Of a stretch of 64,000 nucleotides of DNA, positions 48,838-57,984 are shown piece by piece. The notes below the pieces were generated by a model. It saw only the letters and a program-made list of their open reading frames with translations. It searched no databases and was not told where the DNA came from. The position numbers and the translations under genes were made by a program. The number at the start of each line of letters is the position of its first letter. The stretch's first letter is position 1. This DNA is from Floccifex porci. Lineage in GTDB: Bacteria; Bacillota_I; Bacilli_A; Erysipelotrichales; Erysipelotrichaceae. Location: the NCBI RefSeq assembly GCF_009696175.1, contig NZ_VUMM01000002.1:1-64000 (forward strand). Direction: 5' to 3'.

Positions 48838-50001
48838 ATGTTTAATAAAACATCAAGTGTTGAATATCTGAAATTTGGCGAAGTCTATTACGATTCCTCC
48901 GAAAGAAGCTATGATCAGAATCATATTTTAACGATTCAAAATGATACGCTCACCTTTTTATTTGAAGCTGATGACGATATATATGTCAAATCTGTTGAAG
49001 GAATCTGTATGCTGGTTATTTCCAATACACTGGATCCAAAATATTTCAGTGAATTTGTCATTCATCGAACAATCAAAATTAATAAAGGTGTCTATTTTAA
49101 CTTTATTCCATTAGGAAATACATCAAAAGTTGAAATGGCTTTTAATCAGAATACTTCCATTATCAATCGCTTCTTTAATGGAATCTATACGCACTCCAGA
49201 ATAAAACCCAACTTCAGAATTCAGGAACTGGTCGCTTATTACTATAATATTCGAAGTACCAATTATATATTTTCTGGTGAAAAGGATCAGCACTGGGAAA
49301 TCACTTATGTGGATTCTGGCACTTTATATACGACTATAGAAGATCAGGAATTTGAACTACATTCTAACGAACTGATTGTATATGCCCCTGAACAATTTCA
49401 TACCCAAAGCACGAAAGAGGAAGTCTGTTCTTATTTAACTTTTATTGTCTCTATGGATATCAGTGAGGATGACAAAGAAAAATTAATCAATCGTGTATTT
49501 AAGATTTCAAGAGATTCCAGAACATCGGTTGAAAAGTTTGTACAGGCCGATGAAGATAAATCGCAATACGATCAGAACAGTATGATCATTTCTCTGGAAT
49601 ATGTGATCAATGATTTATTAAAATTATCTATCAAACAAGATCGTAAAGTGGCCAGCACACCAATGCAGCAGCGATTTGAAAACGAGATGATCAATGAAAT
49701 TCTTCTATATATCAATCAGAATATTTATACGTCTTTAAATGTAGAAGAAATCTGTGATTATTTTGCCATTTCAAGAAGTACATTACAGTCTTTATTCCGA
49801 AACAATTTACATATAGCTCCAAAAGAATATATAAGCAATTTAAAACTGGATAAAAGTAAATTATTAATAAAAGAAAGTAAATATACTATTTCAGAAATAG
49901 CTTCTATTTTAGGTTTTTCATCGATTCATTATTTTTCCAGACGATTTAAACAGAAATTTGGAATTAATCCTAGTGAATATGCCAATAAAATTTTAAAATA
50001 A
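48838..50001 (+). CDS. AraC-family regulator 2
   Basis: 387 aa, close paralogue of the protein at 45022-46203 along its full length: the same MFNKTSS start, WEITYVDSGTLYTTIED cupin part and C-terminal VEEICDYFAISRSTLQSLF...SIHYFSRRFKQKFG. ATG 48838 follows AAAGGAGA; the longer frame from 48796 is unlikely. It is divergent from PTS system 2 and the best candidate for its direct activator. Confidence 0.9.
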   Translation: MFNKTSSVEYLKFGEVYYDSSERSYDQNHILTIQNDTLTFLFEADDDIYVKSVEGICMLVISNTLDPKYFSEFVIHRTIKINKGVYFNFIPLGNTSKVEMAFNQNTSIINRFFNGIYTHSRIKPNFRIQELVAYYYNIRSTNYIFSGEKDQHWEITYVDSGTLYTTIEDQEFELHSNELIVYAPEQFHTQSTKEEVCSYLTFIVSMDISEDDKEKLINRVFKISRDSRTSVEKFVQADEDKSQYDQNSMIISLEYVINDLLKLSIKQDRKVASTPMQQRFENEMINEILLYINQNIYTSLNVEEICDYFAISRSTLQSLFRNNLHIAPKEYISNLKLDKSKLLIKESKYTISEIASILGFSSIHYFSRRFKQKFGINPSEYANKILK

Positions 50002-50003
50002 TT

Positions 50004-50025
50004 ATGACGTGAAACATCACGTCAT
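50004..50025 (+). terminator. Terminator of AraC-type gene 2
   Basis: 9-bp stem ATGACGTGA / TCACGTCAT, loop AACA, then TTTTTG. Confidence 0.87.
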
Positions 50026-50108
50026 TTTTGTTTATGCAAAAAACATTTGACAGACATTATAAAAGAAATTCTGTATGCTTTTATCAGATTAAAAATGGAG
50101 AAAAGAAT

Positions 50109-50694
50109 ATGGAACTACAGACACAGATCAGAAAATATAGAAAAACATTGAATCTTTCTCAGGAGGAATTGGCTGAAAAATATATGTGACAAGGCAAACG
50201 ATTTCCAATTGGAAAATGGAAAAAGCTATCCGGATATTCACAGTCTTATTCTTCTTAGTTCTTTATTCAGCATCTCTATAGACCAGTTGATTAAAGGAGA
50301 TTTAGAAACGATGAAAGAATTGGTTAACGAACAGGAATTAAAAAAATTCAATCTTTATGGAAACATTTTAAGTATTCATTTTGTATTATTAATTGTATTA
50401 TCGGTTCCTTTATTTATATGGCTTATACAATATGCCTTTTTCCCTTTTGGATTTTTATTTATTTTAACCATGTACAGAGCACTTAAAGTTGAAAAAATAA
50501 AAAAAGAGAATGATGTACAGACCTATAAAGAAATCCTTGCCTTTACCGAAGGAAAAAAACTGGATGAAATCACAAAGATGGTAGAAAAAGGGAAACGTCC
50601 TTATCAGAATATATTAAAAGTTCTGTTAAGTGCATTCATCACTGCCATACTGTGTTTTCTGATTGGATTTTTGATCCACATAATACAACAATAG
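50109..50694 (+). pseudogene. XRE-family regulator with membrane tail, frameshifted
   Basis: ATG 50109 (GGAGA ahead) begins a normal Cro/CI helix-turn-helix, MELQTQIRKYRKTLNLSQEE. One A missing in the A run at 50176-50180 leads to an early TGA. Restoring it gives the expected EKIYVTRQTISNW. A second missing G (TTGG for TTGGG at 50209-50212) must be restored to enter the frame that continues with ENGKSYPDIHSLILLSSLF and two transmembrane segments. Both lesions are single-base homopolymer losses, so sequencing error is possible. Confidence 0.75.
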
Positions 50695-50715
50695 CCACAG
50701 CTAAGCTGTGGCTAT
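50691..50715. terminator. Bidirectional terminator
   Basis: 10-bp perfect stem ATAGCCACAG / CTGTGGCTAT with loop CTAAG, between the XRE pseudogene and nagB. Confidence 0.87.
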
Positions 50716-50721
50716 CTTATT

Positions 50722-51453
50722 TTATTTTACTAAACTTAAAGCGTCTTCATCTGCAATTAAAATTACATCGTTATGGAATTTTAATATAGATGCAGGTACT
50801 TCAGGTCTTACAGGTCCTTCAATTAATTCTTTTACAATCGGAGCTTTTACTTTACCTGAAGCAACAATCAGAATGCGTTTTGCACTCATGATTTCACCAA
50901 TTCCCATTGTATAAGCGTATCTAGGAACATCGTCAATGGAATCAAACAAACGAGAATTTGCCTGAATTGTACTTTCTGTTAATTCAACTTTATGAACTTT
51001 TTCTTCAAATACATCCGCTGGTTCATTGAATCCAATATGCCCATTGTTTCCAATACCCAATAGCTGAAGATCGATTCCACCCATTGATTCAATCACATTG
51101 TGGTATCTTTCACATTCTTCTTCTGCATTTTCCGCTTTACCATTTGGAACATTGGTATTTTCTTTATTGATATTTACACGATCAAACAGATTCTTATTCA
51201 TAAAATAACGATAACTTTGATCATGTGTTCCATCCAAACCAACATATTCATCCAGATTCACTGTTTTTACTTCAGAAAAATCCAGATCACCTTTTTCACA
51301 CCAGTGAGTCAATGTATCATAAATTCCAATTGGAGTGGATCCTGTAGCCAATCCCAATACACAATCATTTTTTAAAATGATCTGTGCAGAAATGATATTG
51401 GCTGCTTTTCTGGACATATCTTTATAGTCACGAGCTCTAACAATCTTTAACAC
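50722..51453 (-). CDS. nagB: Glucosamine-6-phosphate deaminase
   Basis: 243 aa. GLATGSTPIGIYDTL binds the sugar phosphate, NLDEYVGL carries the catalytic Asp, and LLGIGNNGHIGFNEP the His. It turns glucosamine 6-phosphate into fructose 6-phosphate and ammonia. Initiation is at GTG 51453: no ATG is near and AGAGGTG stands 5 bases ahead. It is the third gene of the agaS-IIA-nagB operon. Confidence 0.95.
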   Translation of the reverse strand: MLKIVRARDYKDMSRKAANIISAQIILKNDCVLGLATGSTPIGIYDTLTHWCEKGDLDFSEVKTVNLDEYVGLDGTHDQSYRYFMNKNLFDRVNINKENTNVPNGKAENAEEECERYHNVIESMGGIDLQLLGIGNNGHIGFNEPADVFEEKVHKVELTESTIQANSRLFDSIDDVPRYAYTMGIGEIMSAKRILIVASGKVKAPIVKELIEGPVRPEVPASILKFHNDVILIADEDALSLVK

Positions 51454-51464
51454 AATTACACCTC

Positions 51465-51899
51465 TTAAATTCCATCTGAGAAATCATCATTTTCTACTGT
51501 TTCTTCAACAGGAGCCAATTCAAAACGAATGATTTGATCTTTTCCTGTATTTAAAGCAGTATTCACTAAAGATTCCAGATCCATACCAAATTGACGAGCC
51601 ATTACAACTTCTGCTAGCATTGGAAGGTTTGTTCCTGCCACAATTTCAATATTTTTATAAGATTGAGAAACAATAACCGCTGTTTTAAATGGTGAACCAC
51701 CAGCTAAATCCGAGAATACAATAATTCCATCACAATCCTGTAATGATTCGATTGCGTTTGTTAAATCGGCTGTTAACTGATCCACTTCCTGTTCAAAATT
51801 AACAGCAACATATTTTTCCTGTGGTCCTGCAATTAAATCGATTGAACTTGTCAATCCAGAAGCAAAACGACCATGACCTGTTACGATAATTCCTACCAT
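51465..51899 (-). CDS. PTS mannose-family EIIA component (system 2)
   Basis: 144 aa with phospho-His H9 in IVTGHGRFASG and the FSDLAGGSPFKTAV block. It is placed between agaS and nagB and not beside the other PTS genes, but its C-terminal DDFSDGI matches the IIC of system 2. AGGAGG lies 4-5 bases before the ATG. Confidence 0.93.
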   Translation of the reverse strand: MVGIIVTGHGRFASGLTSSIDLIAGPQEKYVAVNFEQEVDQLTADLTNAIESLQDCDGIIVFSDLAGGSPFKTAVIVSQSYKNIEIVAGTNLPMLAEVVMARQFGMDLESLVNTALNTGKDQIIRFELAPVEETVENDDFSDGI

Positions 51900-51911
51900 A
51901 ATTCCTCCTGC

Positions 51912-53081
51912 TTATTTACTGTACGGATAAATGATTACACCCTTAACAACACGATTTACTTCTCCAGATGGACATGGATTATCAGGAGTGTAACCAGACT
52001 TCAATGACTTAAATAATGCGATTGTCTGTGCAACAGTAATGTATTCAAGTCCTAACAATACATTTGGTAAATCTTGTCCATTATCAAATGAAATAAAATA
52101 ATCTGCATATTCTTTGATGTCATCGTCTTTTGAAGATACAACCAGAATTTTATTTCCTTTACGTTCTGGACTCATTTCCTTAATGATATCATATTCATAT
52201 TGACGTGTATATGGTTCATCAGAAAGATATACAACGCATAATGTTTCAGGATTGATTACTGATTTTGGTCCATGTCTGAATCCCATTGGAGTATCAAATA
52301 CTGTATCAATTGTACCACCATTTAATTCACACATTTTTAAAGCAGATTCCTGAGCAACCCCTTTATTATTATTGCTTCCTAAGTAAACGATACGTTTGAA
52401 ATCAAATTCATCCACAACATCTTTTGCCTTTGTCCAAGTTGAATCTAAGAATGCCTGGTTCTTTTCAATTACCACTTCTACCTGTTTTGAAAACGCATCT
52501 AAATCATCAATATTGAAAGCCAGTAAAGTGGCCAGATACATATTTGAATAAGAAGAAGTCATCGCAAAACTCTGATCATGTGTTTCAGGAGTTAAATTGA
52601 TGGCATAACAATTTTCTTTTCCAACTGCAAATTTAGATAAAGCTCCATTTGCATTACATGTTACGAATAAATGATTGATGTTTTCACATACTGTATTTGC
52701 CACTTCTACAGCTGCAACGGATTCAGGTGAATTTCCACTTCGTCCATAACTGATCAGCAATGTTGGTTTTGTTCTTGATAAATAACTTTCTGGATCCGCA
52801 ACGATATCTGTTGTTGCATAAGATTTTACTTTATAGTTGTTTTTCTTTGATAAATAAGCATAAATTGAATTCCCAACAAATTCACTTGTTCCTGCACCTG
52901 TTAAAATAATGTCATAATCTTCATTTTTTGTTGTTCTTTCAATAAAGGCTTTAATGGCATCTTTTTCATTTTTAACTTGTGCAATTGTTTTAGCCCAAGT
53001 AGCTGGCTGCTGTAAAATTTCTTTTGCAGTCCAATACCCATTTAATTCTTTCCAATTCTCTTCTGTTTTATTAAATAACAT
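51912..53081 (-). CDS. agaS: SIS-domain sugar isomerase/deaminase AgaS
   Basis: 389 aa with two SIS domains: TGAGTSEFVGNS and ISYGRSGNSPESVA in the first, YLGSNNNKGVAQESALK and GFRHGPKSVI in the second. AgaS deaminates and isomerises galactosamine 6-phosphate to tagatose 6-phosphate. With NagA-type deacetylase and a GatZ protein nearby, GalNAc use is likely. ATG 53081 has AAGGAGG; the in-frame start at 53111 is less well supported. Confidence 0.9.
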   Translation of the reverse strand: MLFNKTEENWKELNGYWTAKEILQQPATWAKTIAQVKNEKDAIKAFIERTTKNEDYDIILTGAGTSEFVGNSIYAYLSKKNNYKVKSYATTDIVADPESYLSRTKPTLLISYGRSGNSPESVAAVEVANTVCENINHLFVTCNANGALSKFAVGKENCYAINLTPETHDQSFAMTSSYSNMYLATLLAFNIDDLDAFSKQVEVVIEKNQAFLDSTWTKAKDVVDEFDFKRIVYLGSNNNKGVAQESALKMCELNGGTIDTVFDTPMGFRHGPKSVINPETLCVVYLSDEPYTRQYEYDIIKEMSPERKGNKILVVSSKDDDIKEYADYFISFDNGQDLPNVLLGLEYITVAQTIALFKSLKSGYTPDNPCPSGEVNRVVKGVIIYPYSK

Positions 53082-53116
53082 AATATCCTCCTTCAAAGGT
53101 TCTTTTTTCAATTTGT

Positions 53117-53144
53117 ATTATATTTTTATAGAGTTGAAATACAA
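53117..53144 (-). promoter_or_regulatory. Candidate agaS operon promoter
   Basis: Minus strand: TTGTAT (53144-53139), 16 bp, TATAAT (53122-53117). The -35 is weak, which suits an activated promoter. Confidence 0.5.
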
Positions 53145-53238
53145 TAACCGTACTAAATAATGCAAAACGAAAATTAATTAATGAACAGTTTTTTTAGATA
53201 TAATATAATTAATGAGAACAGAAAGAGAGAGAGAGTTT

Positions 53239-53787
53239 ATGAATAATAAAAAAGCTTCTGCAAAAAATACAATGATTGCCGGAAATAATATTTATCAGGA
53301 TAAATTTGGAAATACGATCTATTTTGATAAGAAAAACAATCTGGCTTATAAAATCAGTCAGGATAAAGTCAATACGTTTCAAACCTTACAGATGCGCTAT
53401 ATTTTATGCCTGATTGCTTTTATTCTTTTTTACATTTTATTTAAACTGAATATCTGGTTATCCATCGGTATTACAATTGTGATTGGTATCTTTTTAGAAT
53501 ATCGTTTTCGAAAGTTTTTAAAACAGTTACCAAAAACCACAAAATTCGAAAAGAAAGATCGTATGAAACCCATTGATCAGATGATTGAATCTTCGATTCA
53601 GGATCTGATTCTTCGATTTGTTTTATATGGAATGTTAGGTATTCTATTAATCGTAAATACTTTTATTTCTGAAAATGTAAAAGGACAGAATGGTTTGGTT
53701 GTTATCAGCTATGTAGTGGCTGTCTTTGCGTTCTATATGGCTTATAAATATTTAATTCTGGTTATTCGTAAAAAGAAAAATAAATAA
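53239..53787 (+). CDS. Four-helix membrane protein of unknown function
   Basis: 182 aa, not recognised. A 50-residue cytoplasmic N-terminus is followed by two adjacent membrane segments (YILCLIAFILFYILF and SIGITIVIGIFLEY), a basic linker (KFEKKDRMKPIDQ) and two more (LYGMLGILLIVNTFI and VVISYVVAVFAFYMAY). The C-terminus is RKKKNK. ATG 53239 has a GAGAGAG site. An upstream in-frame ATG at 53212 starts 7 bases after a TATAAT and could serve as a leaderless start adding 9 residues. Confidence 0.72.
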   Translation: MNNKKASAKNTMIAGNNIYQDKFGNTIYFDKKNNLAYKISQDKVNTFQTLQMRYILCLIAFILFYILFKLNIWLSIGITIVIGIFLEYRFRKFLKQLPKTTKFEKKDRMKPIDQMIESSIQDLILRFVLYGMLGILLIVNTFISENVKGQNGLVVISYVVAVFAFYMAYKYLILVIRKKKNK

Positions 53788-53804
53788 GGACCCGACGGGT
53801 CCTT
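53786..53804. terminator. Terminator membrane protein / nagA
   Basis: 8-bp stem AAGGACCC / GGGTCCTT, loop GAC, then TCTTTTTATTT; convergent genes on both sides. Confidence 0.87.
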
Positions 53805-53809
53805 TCTTT

Positions 53810-54949
53810 TTATTTGCAGGCTTTTCCTCTTGCATAAGTCTGTACAACATCGTAATCATTATTTAATACAACGATATCGGCATCATAACCTGTACAGATC
53901 TTTCCTTTACGATCATCCATACCTAAAGCACGTGCTGGATTCAGTGTACATGAATTGATTGCGTATTCAAATGGTACACCTGCTTTTTCTACGACAACCT
54001 GAAGTCCTCGATTCACCTGTAATGTGCTTCCTGCCAGTCCTTTTGTCGCTGTTAAGTGCGCACTTCCATCTGGATATACTTCAATTTCCTGTCCACCAAA
54101 TAACATCTTACTTCCAATTGGACAACCTTTTGCCATTAATGCATCGGTAATCATAATGACATGATCTTTTCCTTTGGCCATATAGTAATTATTTAAAGAA
54201 TTGACATTGGAATGATTTCCGTCACAGATAACTTCTCCATATACATCACGAACTCGCATAGCCGCTCCTACCAATCCTGGATTACGATGATGGAAAGGTG
54301 TCATACCATTGAATACGTGAGTCATTGACATAGCTCCATGCGCAATGGCCATAACAGCTTCTTCATAAGTTGCACCTGAATGTCCCTGGCTGACCAACAC
54401 TCCATGCTGTGCACAATATTCTGTCAACGCGAAATCTTTATCGTGTTCACATGCCATCGTAATTACTTTGATCAATCCTTTGGCATCTTCCTGATATTGT
54501 TTAAATTCTTCTACATCTGCAGGAATGCAATATTGTTCTGGCTGTGCTCCTTTGTATTTCTGATCCAGATAAGGTCCTTCAAAATGAATTCCTAAAATTT
54601 CAGCTCCTTCATATCCTTCTTCAACTACACGAGCTACATTTTTTACCGCATTGGACAATACTTCATGACTTTGTGTAATCGTTGTTGGACAAATTCCAGT
54701 TACTCCTTCAGAAGTAATGCTCTTCATCCAGTGGCGCAATCCTTCTGGTGTAGCATCGTTCGTATCCCAAGTATCATAACCATGTGTATGAATATCAATA
54801 AAACCTGGAACAATGCGATCGTTTCCATAATCGACATCGACATCTTTTTTACCATACTCTAAAATATCAACAATTTTTTCTCCATCCATTTCGATTTGCG
54901 CAGCCATAAACTGCCCGGCAATCCAAACTCTTTTACTTTGAATAATCAT
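53810..54949 (-). CDS. nagA: N-acetylhexosamine-6-phosphate deacetylase
   Basis: 379 aa amidohydrolase. Metal and substrate motifs visible: DIHTHGYDTWD, HFEGPYLDQKYKGAQ (metal Glu), VSQGHSGATYEEA, MTHVFNGMTPFHHRNPG, ICDGNHSNV and MITDALMAKG (catalytic Asp). It removes acetate from GlcNAc 6-phosphate or GalNAc 6-phosphate. It is monocistronic in the amino-sugar region; with agaS nearby it may act on both. GGAGGTAA precedes ATG 54949. Confidence 0.93.
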   Translation of the reverse strand: MIIQSKRVWIAGQFMAAQIEMDGEKIVDILEYGKKDVDVDYGNDRIVPGFIDIHTHGYDTWDTNDATPEGLRHWMKSITSEGVTGICPTTITQSHEVLSNAVKNVARVVEEGYEGAEILGIHFEGPYLDQKYKGAQPEQYCIPADVEEFKQYQEDAKGLIKVITMACEHDKDFALTEYCAQHGVLVSQGHSGATYEEAVMAIAHGAMSMTHVFNGMTPFHHRNPGLVGAAMRVRDVYGEVICDGNHSNVNSLNNYYMAKGKDHVIMITDALMAKGCPIGSKMLFGGQEIEVYPDGSAHLTATKGLAGSTLQVNRGLQVVVEKAGVPFEYAINSCTLNPARALGMDDRKGKICTGYDADIVVLNNDYDVVQTYARGKACK

Positions 54950-55097
54950 TTTTTAATTACCTCCAACTGTTTTCATTCTAAACCCGTTTTGAATTTCTTT
55001 TGTTATCTTATTATACAATGTTTTTATACTTTTTAGTAAAAACACAATTCTATTTTTGAATTTGATATAATGGTAAAGAAAGAAAACGAGGGTTATT

Positions 55098-55727
55098 ATG
55101 AAAATTTTAGCAATAATTGCAGTGGTAGCAGTCGTTATGATTGCTCTTATCTCTACATTAAAAAAATCAATGGTAAAAAAATTAATTCATTATCTGGAAG
55201 AATCTGAATTTGAATCCTTTTACAAAGATATCGATTCCACAAAAACAAAATTATTATTACCAAAAATGAGCATTCTGGATATGAAATTAAATGCCGAAAT
55301 TGTACAGCAGAATAAAAATAATATCGATGCATTGTTTGATGAAATCTGTTCCCTTCCATTAACACCTTCTCAAAAAGAACATTATTATATGAAGGCTTTT
55401 AATTATTATGTTTCTCTTTCTGATAAAAAACATACAAAGAAATACATTCATCTTATTAATGAATTGCCAAATGAAAGAATGAAACTGGAAGCCAATCGTG
55501 TTTATAATATTTATATCCTTAAAAATGATAAAGATCTACGTTCTTTATTAGTGGAATTAAAAGATATGGATGATGAACAGAAAGGGGTTAATGAATATTT
55601 AATTTCTTTAATTTACAAAAACAAAAACGATATGGAAAATGCGAAAAAATATGAAGAATTAAGTAAACAACATTTTGCCTTAGTCGATGAAAAAACAGCT
55701 GAAAAAGTAAAAGGGAGCCAATCATAG
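55098..55727 (+). CDS. Membrane-anchored helical protein of unknown function
   Basis: 209 aa. One N-terminal membrane anchor (ILAIIAVVAVVMIALI) is followed by an all-helical, charged domain with TPR-like spacing (FNYYVSLSDKKHTKKYIHLI; ISLIYKNKNDMENAKKYEEL). I do not recognise a family. GAGGG lies before the ATG and TATAAT (55066-55071) is a likely -10. It is monocistronic and convergent with the HAD gene. Confidence 0.7.
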   Translation: MKILAIIAVVAVVMIALISTLKKSMVKKLIHYLEESEFESFYKDIDSTKTKLLLPKMSILDMKLNAEIVQQNKNNIDALFDEICSLPLTPSQKEHYYMKAFNYYVSLSDKKHTKKYIHLINELPNERMKLEANRVYNIYILKNDKDLRSLLVELKDMDDEQKGVNEYLISLIYKNKNDMENAKKYEELSKQHFALVDEKTAEKVKGSQS

Positions 55728-55735
55728 GCTCCCTT
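55711..55735. terminator. Bidirectional terminator
   Basis: 9-bp stem AAGGGAGCC / GGCTCCCTT with 7-nt loop. Stop codons of both convergent genes lie in it. Confidence 0.87.
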
Positions 55736-56534
55736 TCAAAATAAAATTCAGCCATTCTATGCAACCATCTTCATAACAAGATGGCACAATCATGTCTGCC
55801 ACTTCTTTACATTCTTTCTTTCCATTTTCTAAAGTGACACCTAATTTTGAGGCCTTTATACAATCTACATCGGATAATCCATCTCCAATAGAAGATACTT
55901 CTTGCCAGGAAATATTTAACTCTTGCAACAATCGATTGCACGTTTTAAATTTATCTACACTTGAGCATATGACATCCGCCATATAGGGAGTCGAACGAAT
56001 AGCCAGAACATCATACTGTTCCATTTCTCTTTTACAATCATCAAAATACAGATCCATTTTTTCTTTGGTATCCGAAACACTGAATTTACAGATCGATCCA
56101 TTATAGAAAGGTTCATCCACAACTTTATATTCAATCTGACAATTAAAAGAATCCAGCTGGTATCCATGTGTATACTGATGACACACTGCATATTCAGGCT
56201 GTGTATATCCAGGTGCCAGATGATGATTTAATGTGATATTCCATAATTTTGTACATAAAGATTTATCAATGGGATATTCAAATACAGTTTTCTGTTTCTT
56301 TACATCATAAACATGAGCTCCATTGCTGGAAATGACATATCCCCCAAACTGGTCCATTTGAATCTGTAAAGCCAATGGATGCACTCCCTGAAAGACACGA
56401 GCCGAATTTAACACGATCTGAATCCCTTTTTTCTGAATTTCTATCAGTTTTTCTTTCACTTCTTCTTTGACATATAAACCACTGCTTGGATTCATTAAAG
56501 AGCCATCTAAATCACAAATCAAAACCTTTATCAT
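55722..56534 (-). CDS. Cof-type HAD hydrolase
   Basis: 270 aa class IIB HAD: motif I LICDLDGSLMNPSSG, motif II VLNSARVFQG, and IGDGLSDVDCIKASKLGVTLENG as motif IV. It probably dephosphorylates a small sugar phosphate. Here motif I reads DLDGSL and not DLDGTL, which is tolerated. It follows gatZ at 38 bases, with a terminator before it on its 5' side, so it may have its own promoter. Confidence 0.88.
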   Translation of the reverse strand: MIKVLICDLDGSLMNPSSGLYVKEEVKEKLIEIQKKGIQIVLNSARVFQGVHPLALQIQMDQFGGYVISSNGAHVYDVKKQKTVFEYPIDKSLCTKLWNITLNHHLAPGYTQPEYAVCHQYTHGYQLDSFNCQIEYKVVDEPFYNGSICKFSVSDTKEKMDLYFDDCKREMEQYDVLAIRSTPYMADVICSSVDKFKTCNRLLQELNISWQEVSSIGDGLSDVDCIKASKLGVTLENGKKECKEVADMIVPSCYEDGCIEWLNFILKGSL

Positions 56535-56548
56535 AATACCTCCAAAAA

Positions 56549-56574
56549 AATAAGACTGAAAAATCAGTCTTATT
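56549..56574 (-). terminator. Terminator of gatZ-like gene
   Basis: 11-bp stem AATAAGACTGA / TCAGTCTTATT with AAAA loop; the minus-strand product ends in TTTTTTT. It includes the gatZ stop codon. Confidence 0.87.
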
Positions 56575-57883
56575 AGAACAATTCACTTTGATGTGTAGCG
56601 TATAAATATTCATCAATGGAATCACAAATACGATCAACAATTAAAGCCTCTGGATCATTTTCTAATAATCCTTCTCTGACTCTAGTATATTGAATTGGCA
56701 TATATTGTGTCAATAAATTTAGAGGAATGCCATTTGTACGAAGATTCTGAATCATTGTCTGCATTGCCTGTTTTACTTCAGGAACTGGCATATAATAACG
56801 ACAACGATCGGAGAATGAATATTTACGTTTTAAAGCTACTTCTTCTTCCGTTCCAATATAATGTTTGGACCAGTATTTTGTATCTTTCAACATAGCTGCA
56901 TCCAATACATCTTTGAAATGAGAAGCTTTGTCTTTTAATAATTCATTTTCAATATCGGCTAAGGCAAACAGAGCCTGACGCATCATGAAAGTAAATCCAG
57001 GACCTACTTTTAAAATCGCAATTCCATCTTCTACCATTTCTCTTAATTTGATTTTTGTCTGATAATCCGTTGAATGTCCTTCAAATACAATATTGTCATA
57101 ATCACGAATGGCTGCACATAAATCTACTGCTTTAGCACGATCGTATTCTGTACATCCACTGTCTTTTTCTTCAACCCCTGGCTGAACAACAATACCAATG
57201 ACATTGCTCCATGCATGGTCTAGACCATTGTCTTTAAACGCTTTTTCAAATGTATTTAAAGTTGCTTTGAAATCTTCTGGTTTTGTGACCTGAACCCCTT
57301 CATCCACAGCACCCTGTGCTCCACCAGGAATAGGAACTTCACTACCAACAATATAAACAGGTTCAATCGCATCTGGATTGGTTTCTAATAATTTCGCATA
57401 GGCTTCTTCTGCTACTTTAGCCAGACGAGCTCCACGACGTGCAATGGTTTCATCACTTAAACGAGTGTTCACATCATCATCTTTTACACGCATACTTGTA
57501 TCGATATGAATCTTTGTGAATCCAGCACTTACATAACAGCGGATCAGTTCATCGGCTTCTTTCATAGCTTCTTCTTCATTCATAGAAGTGAAAGTTAATG
57601 GTCCTAAATGATCTCCACCCAGGAATAATTTATTTGTATCAAATCCAATTTCTTTTGCGATATCTTCCACAAATGCTTTAAAATCAGCTGGTTTCATTCC
57701 TGTATATCCACCATACTGATCACACTGATTGGCTGTACTTTCAATTAATACACATGAATTATCTTTTTTCCCTTTTAATAAAGCTGCACGAATAACATAT
57801 TCATTGGCAGAACAACAGGAATAAATTCCAACCGCTCTTCCTTCTTTCTGTGCTTTTACAATTTGTTTTAATGGATTTTGCAT
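56573..57883 (-). CDS. Tagatose-1,6-bisphosphate aldolase non-catalytic subunit (GatZ/KbaZ family)
   Basis: 436 aa GatZ/KbaZ protein: GIYSCCSANEYVIRAAL, VLIESTANQCDQYGGYTGMKP, FLGGDHLGPLTF and a C-terminal SDRCRYYMPVPEV. In Escherichia it stabilises the class II aldolase GatY/KbaY, whose gene is not in this window. It fits GalNAc breakdown through tagatose 6-phosphate. ATG 57883 follows AGGAGG; the TTG at 57901 is rejected. A TATAAT on the minus strand about 30 bases upstream may be its -10. Confidence 0.88.
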   Translation of the reverse strand: MQNPLKQIVKAQKEGRAVGIYSCCSANEYVIRAALLKGKKDNSCVLIESTANQCDQYGGYTGMKPADFKAFVEDIAKEIGFDTNKLFLGGDHLGPLTFTSMNEEEAMKEADELIRCYVSAGFTKIHIDTSMRVKDDDVNTRLSDETIARRGARLAKVAEEAYAKLLETNPDAIEPVYIVGSEVPIPGGAQGAVDEGVQVTKPEDFKATLNTFEKAFKDNGLDHAWSNVIGIVVQPGVEEKDSGCTEYDRAKAVDLCAAIRDYDNIVFEGHSTDYQTKIKLREMVEDGIAILKVGPGFTFMMRQALFALADIENELLKDKASHFKDVLDAAMLKDTKYWSKHYIGTEEEVALKRKYSFSDRCRYYMPVPEVKQAMQTMIQNLRTNGIPLNLLTQYMPIQYTRVREGLLENDPEALIVDRICDSIDEYLYATHQSELF

Positions 57884-57984
57884 AGTATATATCCTCCTCA
57901 AAAAGGATTATATTCTTTCTATTTTTGTAAAAAAACTGCCCTACCATTAAGTACAAAATTCAAATTAAAAAGGTAAAATAATCA

